Origin: Anaerolineae bacterium
GTDB lineage: Bacteria > Chloroflexota > Anaerolineae > Aggregatilineales > Phototrophicaceae
Direction: 5' to 3'
DNA: 64,000 nt
Assembly: GCA_022843385.1 (NCBI GenBank)
Contig: JALHNT010000001.1
Coordinates: 186,001 to 250,000, forward strand
In this document: one piece after another, positions 26,556 through 37,500 of the stretch
Layout: each line of letters opens with the position of its first letter
Position numbering within the stretch: the stretch's first letter is position 1
The notes under the pieces: model-generated
Told to the model about the DNA's origin: nothing
The model's database searches: none
What the model saw: only the letters and a program-made list of their open reading frames with translations
Made by a program: the position numbers and the translations under genes

Positions 26556-28770
26556 CGGCGGTTTCCGGGCAGCGTGCAAAATAATCTGCAACCATCTCTC
26601 CATCCTCCAGATGCCCGCTGTCTGGTATGTCGATACCAGGACCGCGGATCTGGAGGATCTTCTTGCGGATCGCCTCCCAGCTTCTCACCGGCAGCGCAGC
26701 CGAAATCTCAAGCTGCGTTGCTGTGCAATTCAACAATTCCTCCAACGTCTCGAGTTCATCTTTGCGCCAACGATTACCATACGTGCGGTTAGCCTTTTCA
26801 CCATCGCGTTCCAGCCGAACCAGATAATCGCCATACTTCTCTTCGTCGCGGATAGGCTTCGGTGAGGTATGAAAACTGCGTTTGCCGATGATCTCATATG
26901 CCTTGATGCGGATAGCGTGCCAGTTTCGGTCAGGGAGCGCAGCCGCTATCTCGACTTGCCCCGCACCCTGGTTGATAAGGTCTGTCAGACTTTCCACTTC
27001 GTGCGGCATCCACAGCACCCACTTATCCGCACGATAAGGCATGATAAACGTATCGCTGCTGTCATCTCGCCATTGGATTTCCACATCTGCGACCCGCTTC
27101 GTGCCTCGCGGCTGCACTACAATTCGCTTGATGAACGCATGAGCGACCGTTCGTTGATCAGTCAGATTCATATTATTCCAGGTTGCCAAAACAGTTTCTG
27201 CCTGCTTTGCAAGTTCAATCAGGGTGTCTTGGCGCTCCTGTCGCCGTTCCAGATCAGCAAGCTTCTCCTCAAGACGGTGTTGTTCACTCTCGTAGTTGAG
27301 GTGTTCCTGCTCCAGTGCCTGCAAGAGGCTTTGTGATTGCACAAAACTAAAGTTCGTCAACAGGGATTGCATCTTCTGGTTGATCGCCTGAAGCTGGTGG
27401 CTCAACAGTCTCCGTTCCGCTGCGAAGTCCTCAGCGGTATTGGCTAACACGGTTGACCAGACTTCGGGATCAAAGGTGGCACGTAGTTTGCTGTGAAGCA
27501 TTTCCGTGATGATTTGATCGAAATAGTCACAGCGTCGTGACCAAAGCGTATGTTGATTGGTGGCTAGATCGTTACGCCTCGTTGTGTACGTGTAGGCTTG
27601 CATGCCCGGTGCCCAGGCGGCGGTTGCCTGCCGCCATTCACCTTGCCAATATGTCCCCACCAAGCCCTTGTAAATGGGGCGTGGTTGCTCACGATCTTCA
27701 GGCTTGGAACGATCTCTATGGAAGGACGGAGCATAATCGGGGTTTGGGCTGCCGTCGAGCGCATATGGCGACAGATAGTTGAATGCGCGAAAGAAAAGTT
27801 CTTCGGGGGCGATTGCCGGATGGTTGTTCCACTGCACGATCCGGTCTTTGTGCATCCAGTGACCGATATAAACCACGTTCGTCATCATGTTGACAAGTGC
27901 CATGCGGCTTGGTGCGTAGCGATTTCCACGTTTGAGCATTCGCACCGGTTTCTCACAAATGAAGCCTATTGGCACTCCACGTTGAAATTCAGGGTCATCA
28001 AAGTCCGGGAAATGAGGACCGTTCTCGAAAACATGCTGCAACGTGGCTCGGATATTGCCACCCAGACTGATAAACAGCTCAAACAGCTTGACGACGACTT
28101 CCGCGCATGGCTCATAAGGCTGAAACTTACGCCAGTTCGGATTGGGTACACCGCTGGAAAGCTGCTTGCGGTTATCGACCATGAAGCCCAGGTTGATGTT
28201 GCCACCCATCCACATGCCTTGCATCATCATGCGCTCTTTTGCCGCGAATAAGCGACCCCGCACATACGAATTGAGGAAGTCGGCTGCCTGCTCGGCGCGC
28301 ATACGAAACAGCAGGCGATGGTAGGGTCCTTCGTGCTTGTCGGCAAAGTTGTATTTGAAGTAGGGCGTGATGACACGCACATCGTTCTTGACGCAGGCAT
28401 CGATGAAGACATTCACCTGTATCTGCGTCTCATCACGAAACAGACGATCTTCTGCCTGCGCTGCAACCGAGCCGATGCGTCCGGTGATGATGAGATCGAA
28501 TAGGCGGCTCATGCCCTTGCGCTCGTCAATGCGCTTGGCACCGCTGACGCCTTCATCTTCGTCAATCAGGATGATTACGTGCGCGGGCCAGCCCAGCGAA
28601 TGCACATAGCGCGGCAGGTCGATCTGCTGCATATCGGTCGAGATGTTACCGACCTGCTTCATAGACGATTGGCGGTAGTACACGGCGATGGCGCGATCAA
28701 GCGGCAGCGAGCCAGGAATCGCAGGCTTTTCAGTGCTGCTCTGCGGCAGATATTTTCGCTTGGCAGGCAT
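26503..28770 (-). CDS. Large serine recombinase (integrase)
   Basis: The 755-residue protein starts with a resolvase-like catalytic domain. [11 protein letters not shown] carries the nucleophilic Ser near residue 35, and [21 protein letters not shown], then AEDRLFRDE, follow as expected. A recombinase domain (near 170-330) and a long coiled coil ([19 protein letters not shown], near 480-530) come next. The C-terminus has two Myb/SANT-like repeats containing [16 protein letters not shown] and [16 protein letters not shown], probably for DNA contact. The gene runs through the left attachment core, so its last residues (RCC) and stop are host copA bases. In the excised circle the frame would continue for about 35 further residues. 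Confidence 0.92.
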   Translation of the reverse strand: MPAKRKYLPQSSTEKPAIPGSLPLDRAIAVYYRQSSMKQVGNISTDMQQIDLPRYVHSLGWPAHVIILIDEDEGVSGAKRIDERKGMSRLFDLIITGRIGSVAAQAEDRLFRDETQIQVNVFIDACVKNDVRVITPYFKYNFADKHEGPYHRLLFRMRAEQAADFLNSYVRGRLFAAKERMMMQGMWMGGNINLGFMVDNRKQLSSGVPNPNWRKFQPYEPCAEVVVKLFELFISLGGNIRATLQHVFENGPHFPDFDDPEFQRGVPIGFICEKPVRMLKRGNRYAPSRMALVNMMTNVVYIGHWMHKDRIVQWNNHPAIAPEELFFRAFNYLSPYALDGSPNPDYAPSFHRDRSKPEDREQPRPIYKGLVGTYWQGEWRQATAAWAPGMQAYTYTTRRNDLATNQHTLWSRRCDYFDQIITEMLHSKLRATFDPEVWSTVLANTAEDFAAERRLLSHQLQAINQKMQSLLTNFSFVQSQSLLQALEQEHLNYESEQHRLEEKLADLERRQERQDTLIELAKQAETVLATWNNMNLTDQRTVAHAFIKRIVVQPRGTKRVADVEIQWRDDSSDTFIMPYRADKWVLWMPHEVESLTDLINQGAGQVEIAAALPDRNWHAIRIKAYEIIGKRSFHTSPKPIRDEEKYGDYLVRLERDGEKANRTYGNRWRKDELETLEELLNCTATQLEISAALPVRSWEAIRKKILQIRGPGIDIPDSGHLEDGEMVADYFARCPETAATMSLRGEGNSERQRCC
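26514..26521 (+). repeat. Left attachment core (attL)
   Basis: TTTGTCGT is in frame as the codons for Phe-Val-Val near the end of copA. The same eight bases occur at 60847-60854. Identity stops immediately on both sides, as expected for a short serine-recombinase crossover core. Confidence 0.8.
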
Positions 28771-28810
28771 GGTGGTAGAATCCTTATAGGTCTGGATGAA
28801 GGTCTGGACT

Positions 28811-28849
28811 AAAGCCGGGTGTCAGTTTCTCAGGCTCGCGCCCGGCTTT
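28811..28849 (+). terminator. Hairpin between excisionase-like and recombinase genes
   Basis: AAAGCCGGG and CCCGGCTTT form a perfect nine-base stem with a 21-base loop, and the right arm is followed by TTCGTTTCT on the plus strand. On the minus strand it lies in the leader of the recombinase gene and could attenuate read-through from the upstream genes. Confidence 0.5.
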
Positions 28850-28855
28850 TCGTTT

Positions 28856-29113
28856 CTACTGGCTGTCGCCAGTACCGTCTTGATCTGTCGCTTCGGCTTC
28901 CTCCTGTTTACGTGTGGTCTTGCGTCGGTGGTTGGGTTTGCCTGCCGCGATCCACTTTTCGAGATCACTGCGTTTGATCGCCCAAGTCCGCCCCACACGC
29001 TGCCCCGCAAGAAACCCCTTCTCGATAGCCCTGCGGATCGTGTCGTTATGACACGCCGCGATCTCTGACGCCTGCGCCGGACTCAGTAGTTCATCAGCCA
29101 TGTGTGCATCCAT
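28856..29113 (-). CDS. Excisionase-like helix-turn-helix protein
   Basis: The 85-residue protein has a MerR/excisionase-type (HTH_17) DNA-binding domain: LLSPAQASEIAACHNDTIRRAI, then GFLAGQRVGRTWAIKRSDLEKWI. The sequence order helix-turn-helix, then a wing with RTWxIxxxDLExW, is diagnostic. The C-terminal tail is charged and low-complexity. Its position just upstream of the serine recombinase on the same strand suggests a directionality factor or a regulator of integration. A perfect palindrome lies six bases before the start, pointing to autoregulation. A second Met at 29101 is an alternative start. Confidence 0.75.
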   Translation of the reverse strand: MDAHMADELLSPAQASEIAACHNDTIRRAIEKGFLAGQRVGRTWAIKRSDLEKWIAAGKPNHRRKTTRKQEEAEATDQDGTGDSQ

Positions 29114-29118
29114 CGTAT

Positions 29119-29138
29119 TGTACGGATTATTCCGTACA
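29119..29138. promoter_or_regulatory. Palindromic operator before the excisionase-like gene
   Basis: TGTACGGA and TCCGTACA are separated by TTAT, a perfect eight-base inverted repeat six bases upstream of the ATG. A dimeric repressor or the excisionase-like protein itself is the likely binder. Confidence 0.65.
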
Positions 29139-29204
29139 CATGCAAATTCATCATAAAGATGAGTCTACATGACGCTGCACGATCTCACGAATACCATGCT
29201 GTTG

Positions 29205-29399
29205 TCAGCGCGGATTGCGCTCGTTTGCACTGACGTTCAACTTCTTCCCGTCGGGCAGGCGCAGAAACGCGCGTATCAATGCACGATAGGCAAGCCCAAG
29301 GTCGAACGATGACGACGAGACAATAAGGTTGCTCACGGGCTTCTCTGCACTGCTGCGCTGCTGGTCAGGATGGACGGGCAAAATGCGAATGTTGCTCAT
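29205..29399 (-). CDS. Small hypothetical protein, 64 residues
   Basis: I do not recognise this short protein (MSNIRILPVHPDQQRSS at the N-terminus, then VSSSSFDLGLAYRALIRAF). GGAG lies about 12 bases before the ATG. It lies just upstream of the excisionase-like gene in the same direction and could be a co-transcribed element gene. Codon pattern and ribosome-binding site are only weak support. Confidence 0.4.
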   Translation of the reverse strand: MSNIRILPVHPDQQRSSAEKPVSNLIVSSSSFDLGLAYRALIRAFLRLPDGKKLNVSANERNPR

Positions 29400-29818
29400 G
29401 ATGGCTGCTCGCTCCGTTATACATGTTCAACCCAGCGTACCAAACCCGACCTGCTCAACGTCTGTAGTCCTGACAGGATCGGCACTGTAAGGCGACAGTT
29501 TTTGCGAGTGATATTTCGCTTGCAGTCGCAAACAGGGATGGGTTGTGATTACACGATAGCAAAGTCGAGGGTCGGGAAGACTGTAATATTACGGTCGGGA
29601 CCTGGGAATCTTTCATTCCTGACTGGAAGATTCCGGTTTCGTCGAACGCTTTAAGAATGGCCCTCTGTGCCAGAATGGATGAAACAACAGTGACATTAGT
29701 GAGATGAATGGACTTGTCATTTTTAGCAACTCTGCTGCTTCAATCGAGTGCATCTCTAAATGCGTAATCACCATGAATAGCCTATGTTATTCTGGTCTGT
29801 ATCCGCTTTTTCGCCGTT
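29400..29818. other. Intergenic stretch, no gene seen
   Basis: This A+T-rich gap separates the integration module from the end of the leftward defence operon. I see no convincing gene, terminator or repeat. Short open frames here lack ribosome-binding sites. Confidence 0.5.
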
Positions 29819-32800
29819 TTATTGGACTTTCAACGTAACTTCGACGAGCTGCTTTTCCCACACACTCCGCAATAGCGCCCAAAACTCCTCCTCTCCTAAA
29901 TCCGGGAACTGCTGACGGATGCGAAACAAGTTTAGTCCGCTACTGTGTCCACCTAATGCTTTAAGGAAACGCTGCTCTACTTTCGAAATGTTCGAAGACT
30001 GCACCGGTTCTCGGAGTTTACGAATCCCCGCGTCAATTGCCAAAATGAGTTTCTGCAGCTCCGAAACCGCTTCAATCCAATACGCGAACTGCTCCAAATC
30101 GCGAAGCCTTGTTTCTACAGCGGAGGCAATACGTGTATATTCATCGTTTGCCCGGTTTGTGTGGCTCTCTAGCTGCACCAACTCGGATTCTGTATCATCC
30201 ATCCCCCCATCTGACAGACTTACCATCGATCTTAGCGCAAGTAAATGAGTGTGACTTCTCTCAATATCACCAGAAATCACATCAAGCAAGTCGGCAGCTT
30301 GTCCGACAACCGCCTGATGCAGATTGGAGTAGACTCCATCGGGATTACTAGGGCTATAGATGATCTTCTGCCACAGCTTTTCCTGCCTCAGTCCTGCTTT
30401 CTGGATAAACAGACTGCGATATTGCTCTTGTTCACGGCTGAACTTTCGTTCCGCTTGACTTGCCAGACCATCAACCTGCTGCTCCAGTTGGGTGATCCGC
30501 TGTTGATGCCGCTCCGCTGCGCCAAAAGCGTCCGTGGCTTGGGTCTCAAACGCATGAGCGATTGCTCTTTCGATTTCGTGCAACTGCGTAAGTAAATCTT
30601 TCGCTGGTTCACCCTGCCGCTGTATCGCCTCCAACAAATCATGAAGTTGATTTACGGTTGACTGCCACGCTCTAGTGTGTTGAACCGCATTGTCAAGCAC
30701 CCGGCGCTGCTCATTCAGCTTGACATGAGTCTCCGTTAAAAGATTGACACGTCCTGTAAGTCGCTGAAGCGAAGCCAAGTCCAAGGTGGGCAGCTCGGTT
30801 ATCAGTTCAGATAGTCGTTCGCGCAACGTTGATGCTTCGTTATTCCAAGTTTGAAGCATCTGTCCATAGCGTAAGCGCACTTGATTGAGCGATGAAGTGA
30901 AGGCACTCGCCCGGATCATCGTACCAAGCATAACTGCCCAATCAGTGGGCAGATCAGTCAAATGCAATTTCTGAGCACGTTCACGAAGCTGATTGATCTC
31001 ACGATTGACGAGCGTTTGCAGCAGGCGCAGATCCGATTGTACCTGTTCATCAAGAGCCACCAACTCGGCTTCTTTGTGCTGCTTGCGGAAGTCCTTGAGT
31101 TGATTGGTGTACTTGTTGCCTCGTTGGGCAACAAACTCGATTTCAGGTTGATGGACGGCAGCATGGAGCAAGTCGGCATCATGCTTGAACCGCATCACCT
31201 GTTCAGTTAGCACCTCAAGCGAAATCGAGGGATGACTTCTCTCTTGAAGCCAACCACCCACTATTTCAACAAGATCGCGAGCCTGCATAATCTCAATGAT
31301 GAACTTGATCTCGTCAGGACGGTATCCCATGTCAGCAGCACCGCCGTGTATTTCGTCAAGCTTCAATGCTCTTACGGTCTTTCGCTCTCGCGTTGTGATT
31401 GTTGGCGCGCCTTCTAAGGAACTCAAAATGACCTCCTCGAGGGAGTGCCGAGTAAGTAGCACACCAGACTTTCTTGGCTCTCGCCGACCAGGGAATGAAC
31501 CACCCTCAATCTTTAGTAAGTCAGGGAAGCGTGCTTGAAAAGCTTCGAAGGTTGCAGCGGTCGTGCTAAATTTCTTGGCAATTTCTTCTTTGGTGCCCTC
31601 AACCAATGCAAAGCCTTGTTTTTGAGCGAAACTGCTCAACTGGCGAAGGACACTGATGTAAGTACGAAGGTTATCACGCCACTGCTTATAGGTGATCAAA
31701 GTTTCATACTGGGCACCATAACGGGCATCGATCAACTCACTGACAGTTTTTTCGATGATCAAGCCACCGGTTACGCTAAAAGCAGAACCAACCGCGGGAT
31801 TCAGCAGTACCTCCAATGCTCCTTCCAACAATCGAACCGACATCGAGCGCTTGATCATTTCTTTCAAAGGCTTTGAAACGCTGTCCCGTTCGGCAGCCTC
31901 CGTCAAATAGGCGTGAAGTGCCAGAACCAGCATCACAGACACCTCGTCAACATCCACGACTCGGCGTAGTTGATCCTGTATCGCGCGATTCAGATTGTCG
32001 AAGCATGGCAGCATAAGATTTAGGGAGAACGCAGCAGCAAACGCAGAAGTATCTGTTTGCATTTCGCCTAGAAAGTTCAGGCGTTCTTGTCGGGAAAGAT
32101 CAAGATGCCTTGCGAGAACAAATACAAGACTGCACTCCCCTTCGAGATGTGTATCGCGGTTCAGCGCTTCATCATCGCCCATCACACGCACATGCACAGC
32201 ACGTTCGGGAAAGCGCTTCGCCATTTCAGGGAATGTGCCGACAAAAACAGCCTCTGCATTTCGTGCAAAATTGCGATACTCCAGGCTCGCAGTTGTCCAT
32301 TGCTCTGGCTTAAACACCAAAGCGAGAAGTGCCATGAACGAGTTGACTGCCCGCTGCATCTGGTTTGCAGCCTGCATGTCATAGTTTCGGATGAATTCGC
32401 GGAGGATAAGCGACAGCTCATCCGTGTTTTCTTGAGCGGCATCTAGCGCACGTAGCATTAGCGCTGGGCGCTGACGATCACCAATTTCGATGACAATCTC
32501 AGGTGTGCCACTTGCCCGGAGTTCGGTGCAGGCATCGAGAAGCCCATAGTGTCGTTGAATATCTCGTGTTGCGCCATCAACTGGAAAAGCAGCAAGGAGT
32601 CTAATCGCCTGTTCCAATTGTGGGTTGCCCCGAATGAGACTAGTTGCTAGAGCTTTACTTGCCGCCTCTTGAAGCAGCTTACGCGCATCAAAAGCGATCT
32701 GGTTGGCAAGAAAGTCGTCTACCAGATCAATTGGACTATATGAGCTAATGGTTCCGCTCGATTCGAGCGCACGTCTTGCGATCTGACGAAAAGCGTTTAT

Positions 32801-33784
32801 GACGGTACGCGGCCCGTTGGAAAGGTCAGGGCGGGAGGCAATCTGACCGAGGCTATCCAGTGTCAATTCGTCGACCAACTGATTAGATATCTCACTATAC
32901 TCGAACGTCTCGGCAAAACGCTGCCAAAGACGCGCAGGGAAGTCACGGTCGTAAATTGCGCGGAGGTCAAGCGTATTTCCGCGCAGTCGATCAATGAGGT
33001 CGCCACGCTGATCATTGATGACACCAAGTTCCTTGCTCGTAATGATCATCAAGAATCCAAAGGCCAGCTTCCCTTGCTGATTCATCAGTTCAGTGATGAT
33101 ATCGAAAAGCGGGACAAGCGGATCAATCTTGCCGGATTTGATTTCTGGATCAAGATATTGTTGGAGTTCGTCGGGAATAACGACCAGACCCTCAAACCCT
33201 GCTTCGAGAACGAGCGAAGTCATATGCTCGAAAAAGCGAACAATATCCTGGGGCGTTATGTTCAGTTGCAAAGCGCGATCGCTATACATACGCTCTGCTT
33301 GATCGAGGGTGACCCCGTAGCGCTTCGCGATGGAATCTAATTCTCGATTGTGGAACAACTCATATATTTCAATGGCTTTTTCAACCAGGCTGGGGACTGT
33401 TTTAGCAAGAATGTGTGTGACCCATCCGGCAGTAGCATCCAGCAAATCCTCCAAACGATTGAGCTTGAATGGCGGCACCGCAACAAGGCGTGCATCTTGT
33501 GCCTTTTGCCACACGAATAACCCTGCACTTGTTTTGCCATAACCAAAATCCGCTGTGACATAACCGCGAGGCACTTTAGCTTCCTTGACCTGCTTGACGA
33601 AGCGCGAGGCAAAGGTGTTTACTCCCGATGCCTCGTCAGAGCCGGACTGCAAGGGGATGTAGGTTCGAACATGGTGTTTGTACAGGTCATCAATTTCCTG
33701 TGAACCGGCAAGAAAGTCGCGTGCCTGCCGAGTAGGGACAATTTCTTCTTTGTTGGCGATTGCACGTAATCCGTCGAGGTTCAT
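29819..33784 (-). CDS. Giant P-loop ATPase, second paralogue (DpdH-like)
   Basis: The 1,321-residue protein has an N-terminal AAA-type ATPase domain with Walker A GYGKT at residues 81-85 and Walker B VVIPDELQQY near 201-210. LSNGPRTVINAFRQIA and YSPIDLVDDFLANQI follow near 330-380. The rest is largely helical, with long coiled-coil stretches near 980-1200. The same motifs occur at the same spacing in the 1,166-residue ATPase upstream, so the two are paralogues. It is the last gene of the leftward operon, and its start overlaps the stop of the small partner by four bases. Size and position recall DpdH of DNA 7-deazaguanine islands; BREX PglY-like ATPases are an alternative. Confidence 0.7.
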   Translation of the reverse strand: MNLDGLRAIANKEEIVPTRQARDFLAGSQEIDDLYKHHVRTYIPLQSGSDEASGVNTFASRFVKQVKEAKVPRGYVTADFGYGKTSAGLFVWQKAQDARLVAVPPFKLNRLEDLLDATAGWVTHILAKTVPSLVEKAIEIYELFHNRELDSIAKRYGVTLDQAERMYSDRALQLNITPQDIVRFFEHMTSLVLEAGFEGLVVIPDELQQYLDPEIKSGKIDPLVPLFDIITELMNQQGKLAFGFLMIITSKELGVINDQRGDLIDRLRGNTLDLRAIYDRDFPARLWQRFAETFEYSEISNQLVDELTLDSLGQIASRPDLSNGPRTVINAFRQIARRALESSGTISSYSPIDLVDDFLANQIAFDARKLLQEAASKALATSLIRGNPQLEQAIRLLAAFPVDGATRDIQRHYGLLDACTELRASGTPEIVIEIGDRQRPALMLRALDAAQENTDELSLILREFIRNYDMQAANQMQRAVNSFMALLALVFKPEQWTTASLEYRNFARNAEAVFVGTFPEMAKRFPERAVHVRVMGDDEALNRDTHLEGECSLVFVLARHLDLSRQERLNFLGEMQTDTSAFAAAFSLNLMLPCFDNLNRAIQDQLRRVVDVDEVSVMLVLALHAYLTEAAERDSVSKPLKEMIKRSMSVRLLEGALEVLLNPAVGSAFSVTGGLIIEKTVSELIDARYGAQYETLITYKQWRDNLRTYISVLRQLSSFAQKQGFALVEGTKEEIAKKFSTTAATFEAFQARFPDLLKIEGGSFPGRREPRKSGVLLTRHSLEEVILSSLEGAPTITTRERKTVRALKLDEIHGGAADMGYRPDEIKFIIEIMQARDLVEIVGGWLQERSHPSISLEVLTEQVMRFKHDADLLHAAVHQPEIEFVAQRGNKYTNQLKDFRKQHKEAELVALDEQVQSDLRLLQTLVNREINQLRERAQKLHLTDLPTDWAVMLGTMIRASAFTSSLNQVRLRYGQMLQTWNNEASTLRERLSELITELPTLDLASLQRLTGRVNLLTETHVKLNEQRRVLDNAVQHTRAWQSTVNQLHDLLEAIQRQGEPAKDLLTQLHEIERAIAHAFETQATDAFGAAERHQQRITQLEQQVDGLASQAERKFSREQEQYRSLFIQKAGLRQEKLWQKIIYSPSNPDGVYSNLHQAVVGQAADLLDVISGDIERSHTHLLALRSMVSLSDGGMDDTESELVQLESHTNRANDEYTRIASAVETRLRDLEQFAYWIEAVSELQKLILAIDAGIRKLREPVQSSNISKVEQRFLKALGGHSSGLNLFRIRQQFPDLGEEEFWALLRSVWEKQLVEVTLKVQ

Positions 33785-34587
33785 TGAGCAATATCTTTCA
33801 AACTTGGAAGTTTCAGAAGGCGCACAAATTGACCATATCGCCCCGTGCTTGTGCCGGGTTGAACGAGAGAGGGGTATTCCGGGTAAAGCCAGTCAAGCAT
33901 TTGATTGAGAACGCTGTCGTCAATCAAACAGGTGCGGCACAACATCTCGCGGCGCTCATCTGTCAACGGTTGCTCGATGGCTAACTGGGCACTCGTCATT
34001 TCTGTGACATAGCCTAGAGCCAAGAGCAGCAGTTCTGGTGAGCAATACTGCCGTACCTCGAATCGATCGTTGGCAAGTACTTCTGGAGACAACTTGGTCA
34101 ACCAATGCTCAACTCCAACCAGGCTGTTCTTACTCAGCGAGACAGCACCCTTTGCTAGATCCGACAACATATCGACAAAATAAGGGGCGTTCGAAATTCG
34201 TTGTGTCATCTCCGCTGTAAGCCGATCACGCTCATTATCGAGGTCAATCGCCTTGCCTTCATAAAGTAAATTGCAGTAATCAAGGTATGTAAAATACATC
34301 GTGTCAGCGGTTGGGTCGGTCGGTCGCCATCGAGAATAATGCAGAAAATGAAGCAGTTCCCAGACCAGATCAAGGCGACGCTGTCCAATGCGATGCAGGT
34401 CTCTACCATCTTCTGTGAGATGGGGCGTGCCTTTTCCACTCAGCAGCCTCAACTGACGCAACCGACTGATCTGTCGATCCGATTGTGTAATGTGTAGGTA
34501 ATCCATCCCGGTGGCAATTGCATCAAGTACACCCCACACTCGTTCCGGCGTTACCTCGTGCCGTACATGAAAGTTCAACGTCGCCAT
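33781..34587 (-). CDS. Winged-helix-like partner protein, second paralogue (DpdG-like)
   Basis: The 268-residue protein is paralogous to the 270-residue protein at 38091-38903. Shared features are the N-terminal FHVRH box, LTEDGRDL followed by a WELLHFLHY segment, the stretch EVRQYCSPELLLLALGYV and the C-terminal LCRTCLIDDSVLNQML. The N-terminal 100 residues look like a winged helix. Each copy directly precedes a giant ATPase gene, with overlapping or touching ends, so each probably works as a dedicated partner of its ATPase. Position and size suggest DpdG. The function is not established here. Confidence 0.65.
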   Translation of the reverse strand: MATLNFHVRHEVTPERVWGVLDAIATGMDYLHITQSDRQISRLRQLRLLSGKGTPHLTEDGRDLHRIGQRRLDLVWELLHFLHYSRWRPTDPTADTMYFTYLDYCNLLYEGKAIDLDNERDRLTAEMTQRISNAPYFVDMLSDLAKGAVSLSKNSLVGVEHWLTKLSPEVLANDRFEVRQYCSPELLLLALGYVTEMTSAQLAIEQPLTDERREMLCRTCLIDDSVLNQMLDWLYPEYPSLVQPGTSTGRYGQFVRLLKLPSLKDIAQ

Positions 34588-37500
34588 TACGTTTTCGGCT
34601 TTCTGAAAATAATGATCTCACCGATTTCATTTAGACGAATAAGTTCCTTGAGGAACGCAGGTGCTTTTTTCTCCTGTTCTGCAAACATCCGATCAAGGTT
34701 GACAGGTTCAGAATTTCTAATCCAATCTGAATTGACTAGCTGCTCATCGTGAAACAAAGGCGTGCTACTTGCCTCAATGAAAGATTCGTTGGTACGGTTT
34801 TCTGGGCCGTTAACGTCATAATTCGTTTGAGCGAGGCGTACCAGCATTTCAAGCTCACTCTGCAACTCGCTAACTGGATGGGCAAAGCGATCGTAGATAG
34901 TTCGATAATGTTTTAAGCCTCTGCTGGCCAATTCCTGTTGCATATCACGTTGTAAATGCCGCCAATCCTGATCAAGTTGTTTAACGACAGTAACCTGAGC
35001 AGCAACTTCGAGCATATCACCCAATCGCTTCAGGCGACCAATAAGTTGTACCCATTGACCATGAAGATCACACTGATCCAGCAGGTTTTTCAATGCGTTT
35101 TCATCGTCTGTAGAAATCTGTTGAAAAACCTCTGTTGCCCGTTCCCGAAATACCACAGCATCAGATGGGTCGTAGTCAAGCGACTCGGCGATCATGGCTC
35201 TCAAAAGGGAAACTCGCTTATCGATGCGCGTTGAAGTCTTTGACATTTGTTCCTGGAGAAGTTTCTGGGCTTCATTGATATGCGTATCGAGCAGCAAGCC
35301 TGTCGTCGACTGAGGCAAGATTTCGGCGAAACGCACTTTGTAGCGGTAGAGTAGCTCGATTCTCGATTGCAGTGTGTTTCTTAGATCGGTGATCACGTCG
35401 AGACGGACAACTTGTACTTCACGTTGAGCTTGCAGCAAACGCACCTGAAGATCTGGAAGGTCAACCATTTCAGCTTCGAGTTGAGTGAGTGTTGTGTGTG
35501 CGAGTTCACGCAGGGTGTTGTTGGCATATTTGCTTCCGAATGTGGAAACGAAATCAATCTCATCCATTAACGATTGAGCGAGACTGATTAACTCGTCACG
35601 AGAAAACGTACTTGCCAAAATGAATTTACCGGATGACTCCTCGTATTCAAGATATCCTCGAAGAAGCAGGAATTCGACTAGATATTCAGTCTCATCTGGC
35701 AAATAACCCTGGGAACGTGAAAATGTATAAAGTTCAACCGAAGCAATACCAGAAGATGTGCTGGCGGCTTCAATAATCTCGCTTTCATGCGGATGGCGAT
35801 GAAATACGAGCGAGCCGACATCTCCCCGCCAGTCCGTCACTTCTACCAGTCCATTGAATTGTTTGACATAGCTCTCGAAACCCGCATACTGGCGCTGATC
35901 AAACATCAGCGCCAGGTCTGACTTTTTCTTTGACAGTGGTTGCATTCCACGCCGTTCAGCCGCATCAATCACACCAAGCGTCTGCTTATACTGATCAAGC
36001 AGGCGCTTCCATCCGACATTTGTCATCAATGTTTGATAACGGGGGTAACGGGTTCGCAGGATATTGAAAAGCGCATCACGGAATGCTTGTACACCGCGTG
36101 AATAGATCGCTATTTGATGTGAAGCGAAAACCTCGTCGTTGATACACATGGTAAGCAGGAACTCTTGAAGCTTTGTCTCCTTGTCATGGATACGTTGTCG
36201 TTCCTGTTCTGAGATGCCCTCCACTTTTGGAACCTGGTCATGAATATAGTTTAGAAGACTGACCAATACGCCTGGCGTCAGAACAACAGGGCTCAGGAAT
36301 CTTTCGACATCACGAATATCACGCGGAAGCTGTCGGCTGAATTTAAGGTGAATAGGGATTGGGATAACAAATGTTGGGATGTCAGACGCACCTGACAATG
36401 CTGGATGTCTGGCGTCGCTATCTTTTTGAATAAGGAAAACGAATTGAGCATCGACATAGTTTTCAGCTTCCACAAGTTGATCTAGGCTAAAGACGATTTG
36501 TACAGCGATATGACGCTGAGGATACTCCTCGAAAAAGGTTCCGGTGTAGGTTCGGAAATAACCACCTGAATGTGTTAGTAAGAAACGGTCACTCTCGGCT
36601 TGCCAACCGTTCTGGTAGCTGGTCATTGGGGGGAAAAGCGGTTTTACGCCGTATTCGGCGAAATACTGGAGCGCCTTATCGGAGATGATTTCTGTCTCAG
36701 TAATCTGCAACCAATACTTCTTAAGAATGATGTTCAGCTTATTCTGCGGCTTGCCAACTTTTTGTAAATCGACCAGAGCCATGCCTTCTGGCAATTCGAC
36801 AAGAACTTCCCCACGCAACTCATCAACGAGGTGGGCGAACGTTTCACCTAACCCATAACGTGATGCGACTTCGGCTGCACAACCACGCGGGAAAGCGGAA
36901 ATCAACTTGATCGTTTGAACTCGCTCAGGCATCCGCTTGATGTAGTCATAGGAGCAAATCTCGTTGACCAGTGAGGCGATTTTTCCATGATCGCCGTCAA
37001 ACCGAATGTCTCCGGTGAGGAAGTCATCGATCAGGTCAATGGGTGAATAGGAGCGCCGACTCGTCGCATAGAGCGTTGCGACTCGCTGGAATATGTTGAT
37101 CGCTGTGCGCGGACCGTTACTGAGATCAGAGCGTTCGCATATCTGTCCGATAGCCTCTAGCGTTGTGTTCTCCACAATATTCGAGCTATCACGAGTGAAA
37201 TCAAGGGTTTCCGCGTAACGGCTCCAGAGCTCACGTGGAAATTCCCGATCATAGATATTGGAGAATGTGAGATAAAGCCCGTGATTACGAATCCGGTGGA
37301 GAATATCTGCACCGCGATCCGTCAGATTTCGCTCGGTATCAGGATCCATTGTGATGAGAAAACCAAGCGGCAGTGCAGCACGTGTCTGCAAACCCCAGAT
37401 CAGGGTACGGAAGTTAGTTATTACCCCCTTATTTATGTTCCCTAGAAATTGCTGGAACTCATCAACGATAACGACCAGTCCTTTGAAGCCTGCTGTCAGC

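Noticed and set aside
29370..29654. Small rightward gene beside the defence operon
   Set aside because: There is no ribosome-binding site and the composition is not protein-like; it partly overlaps the leftward small gene.
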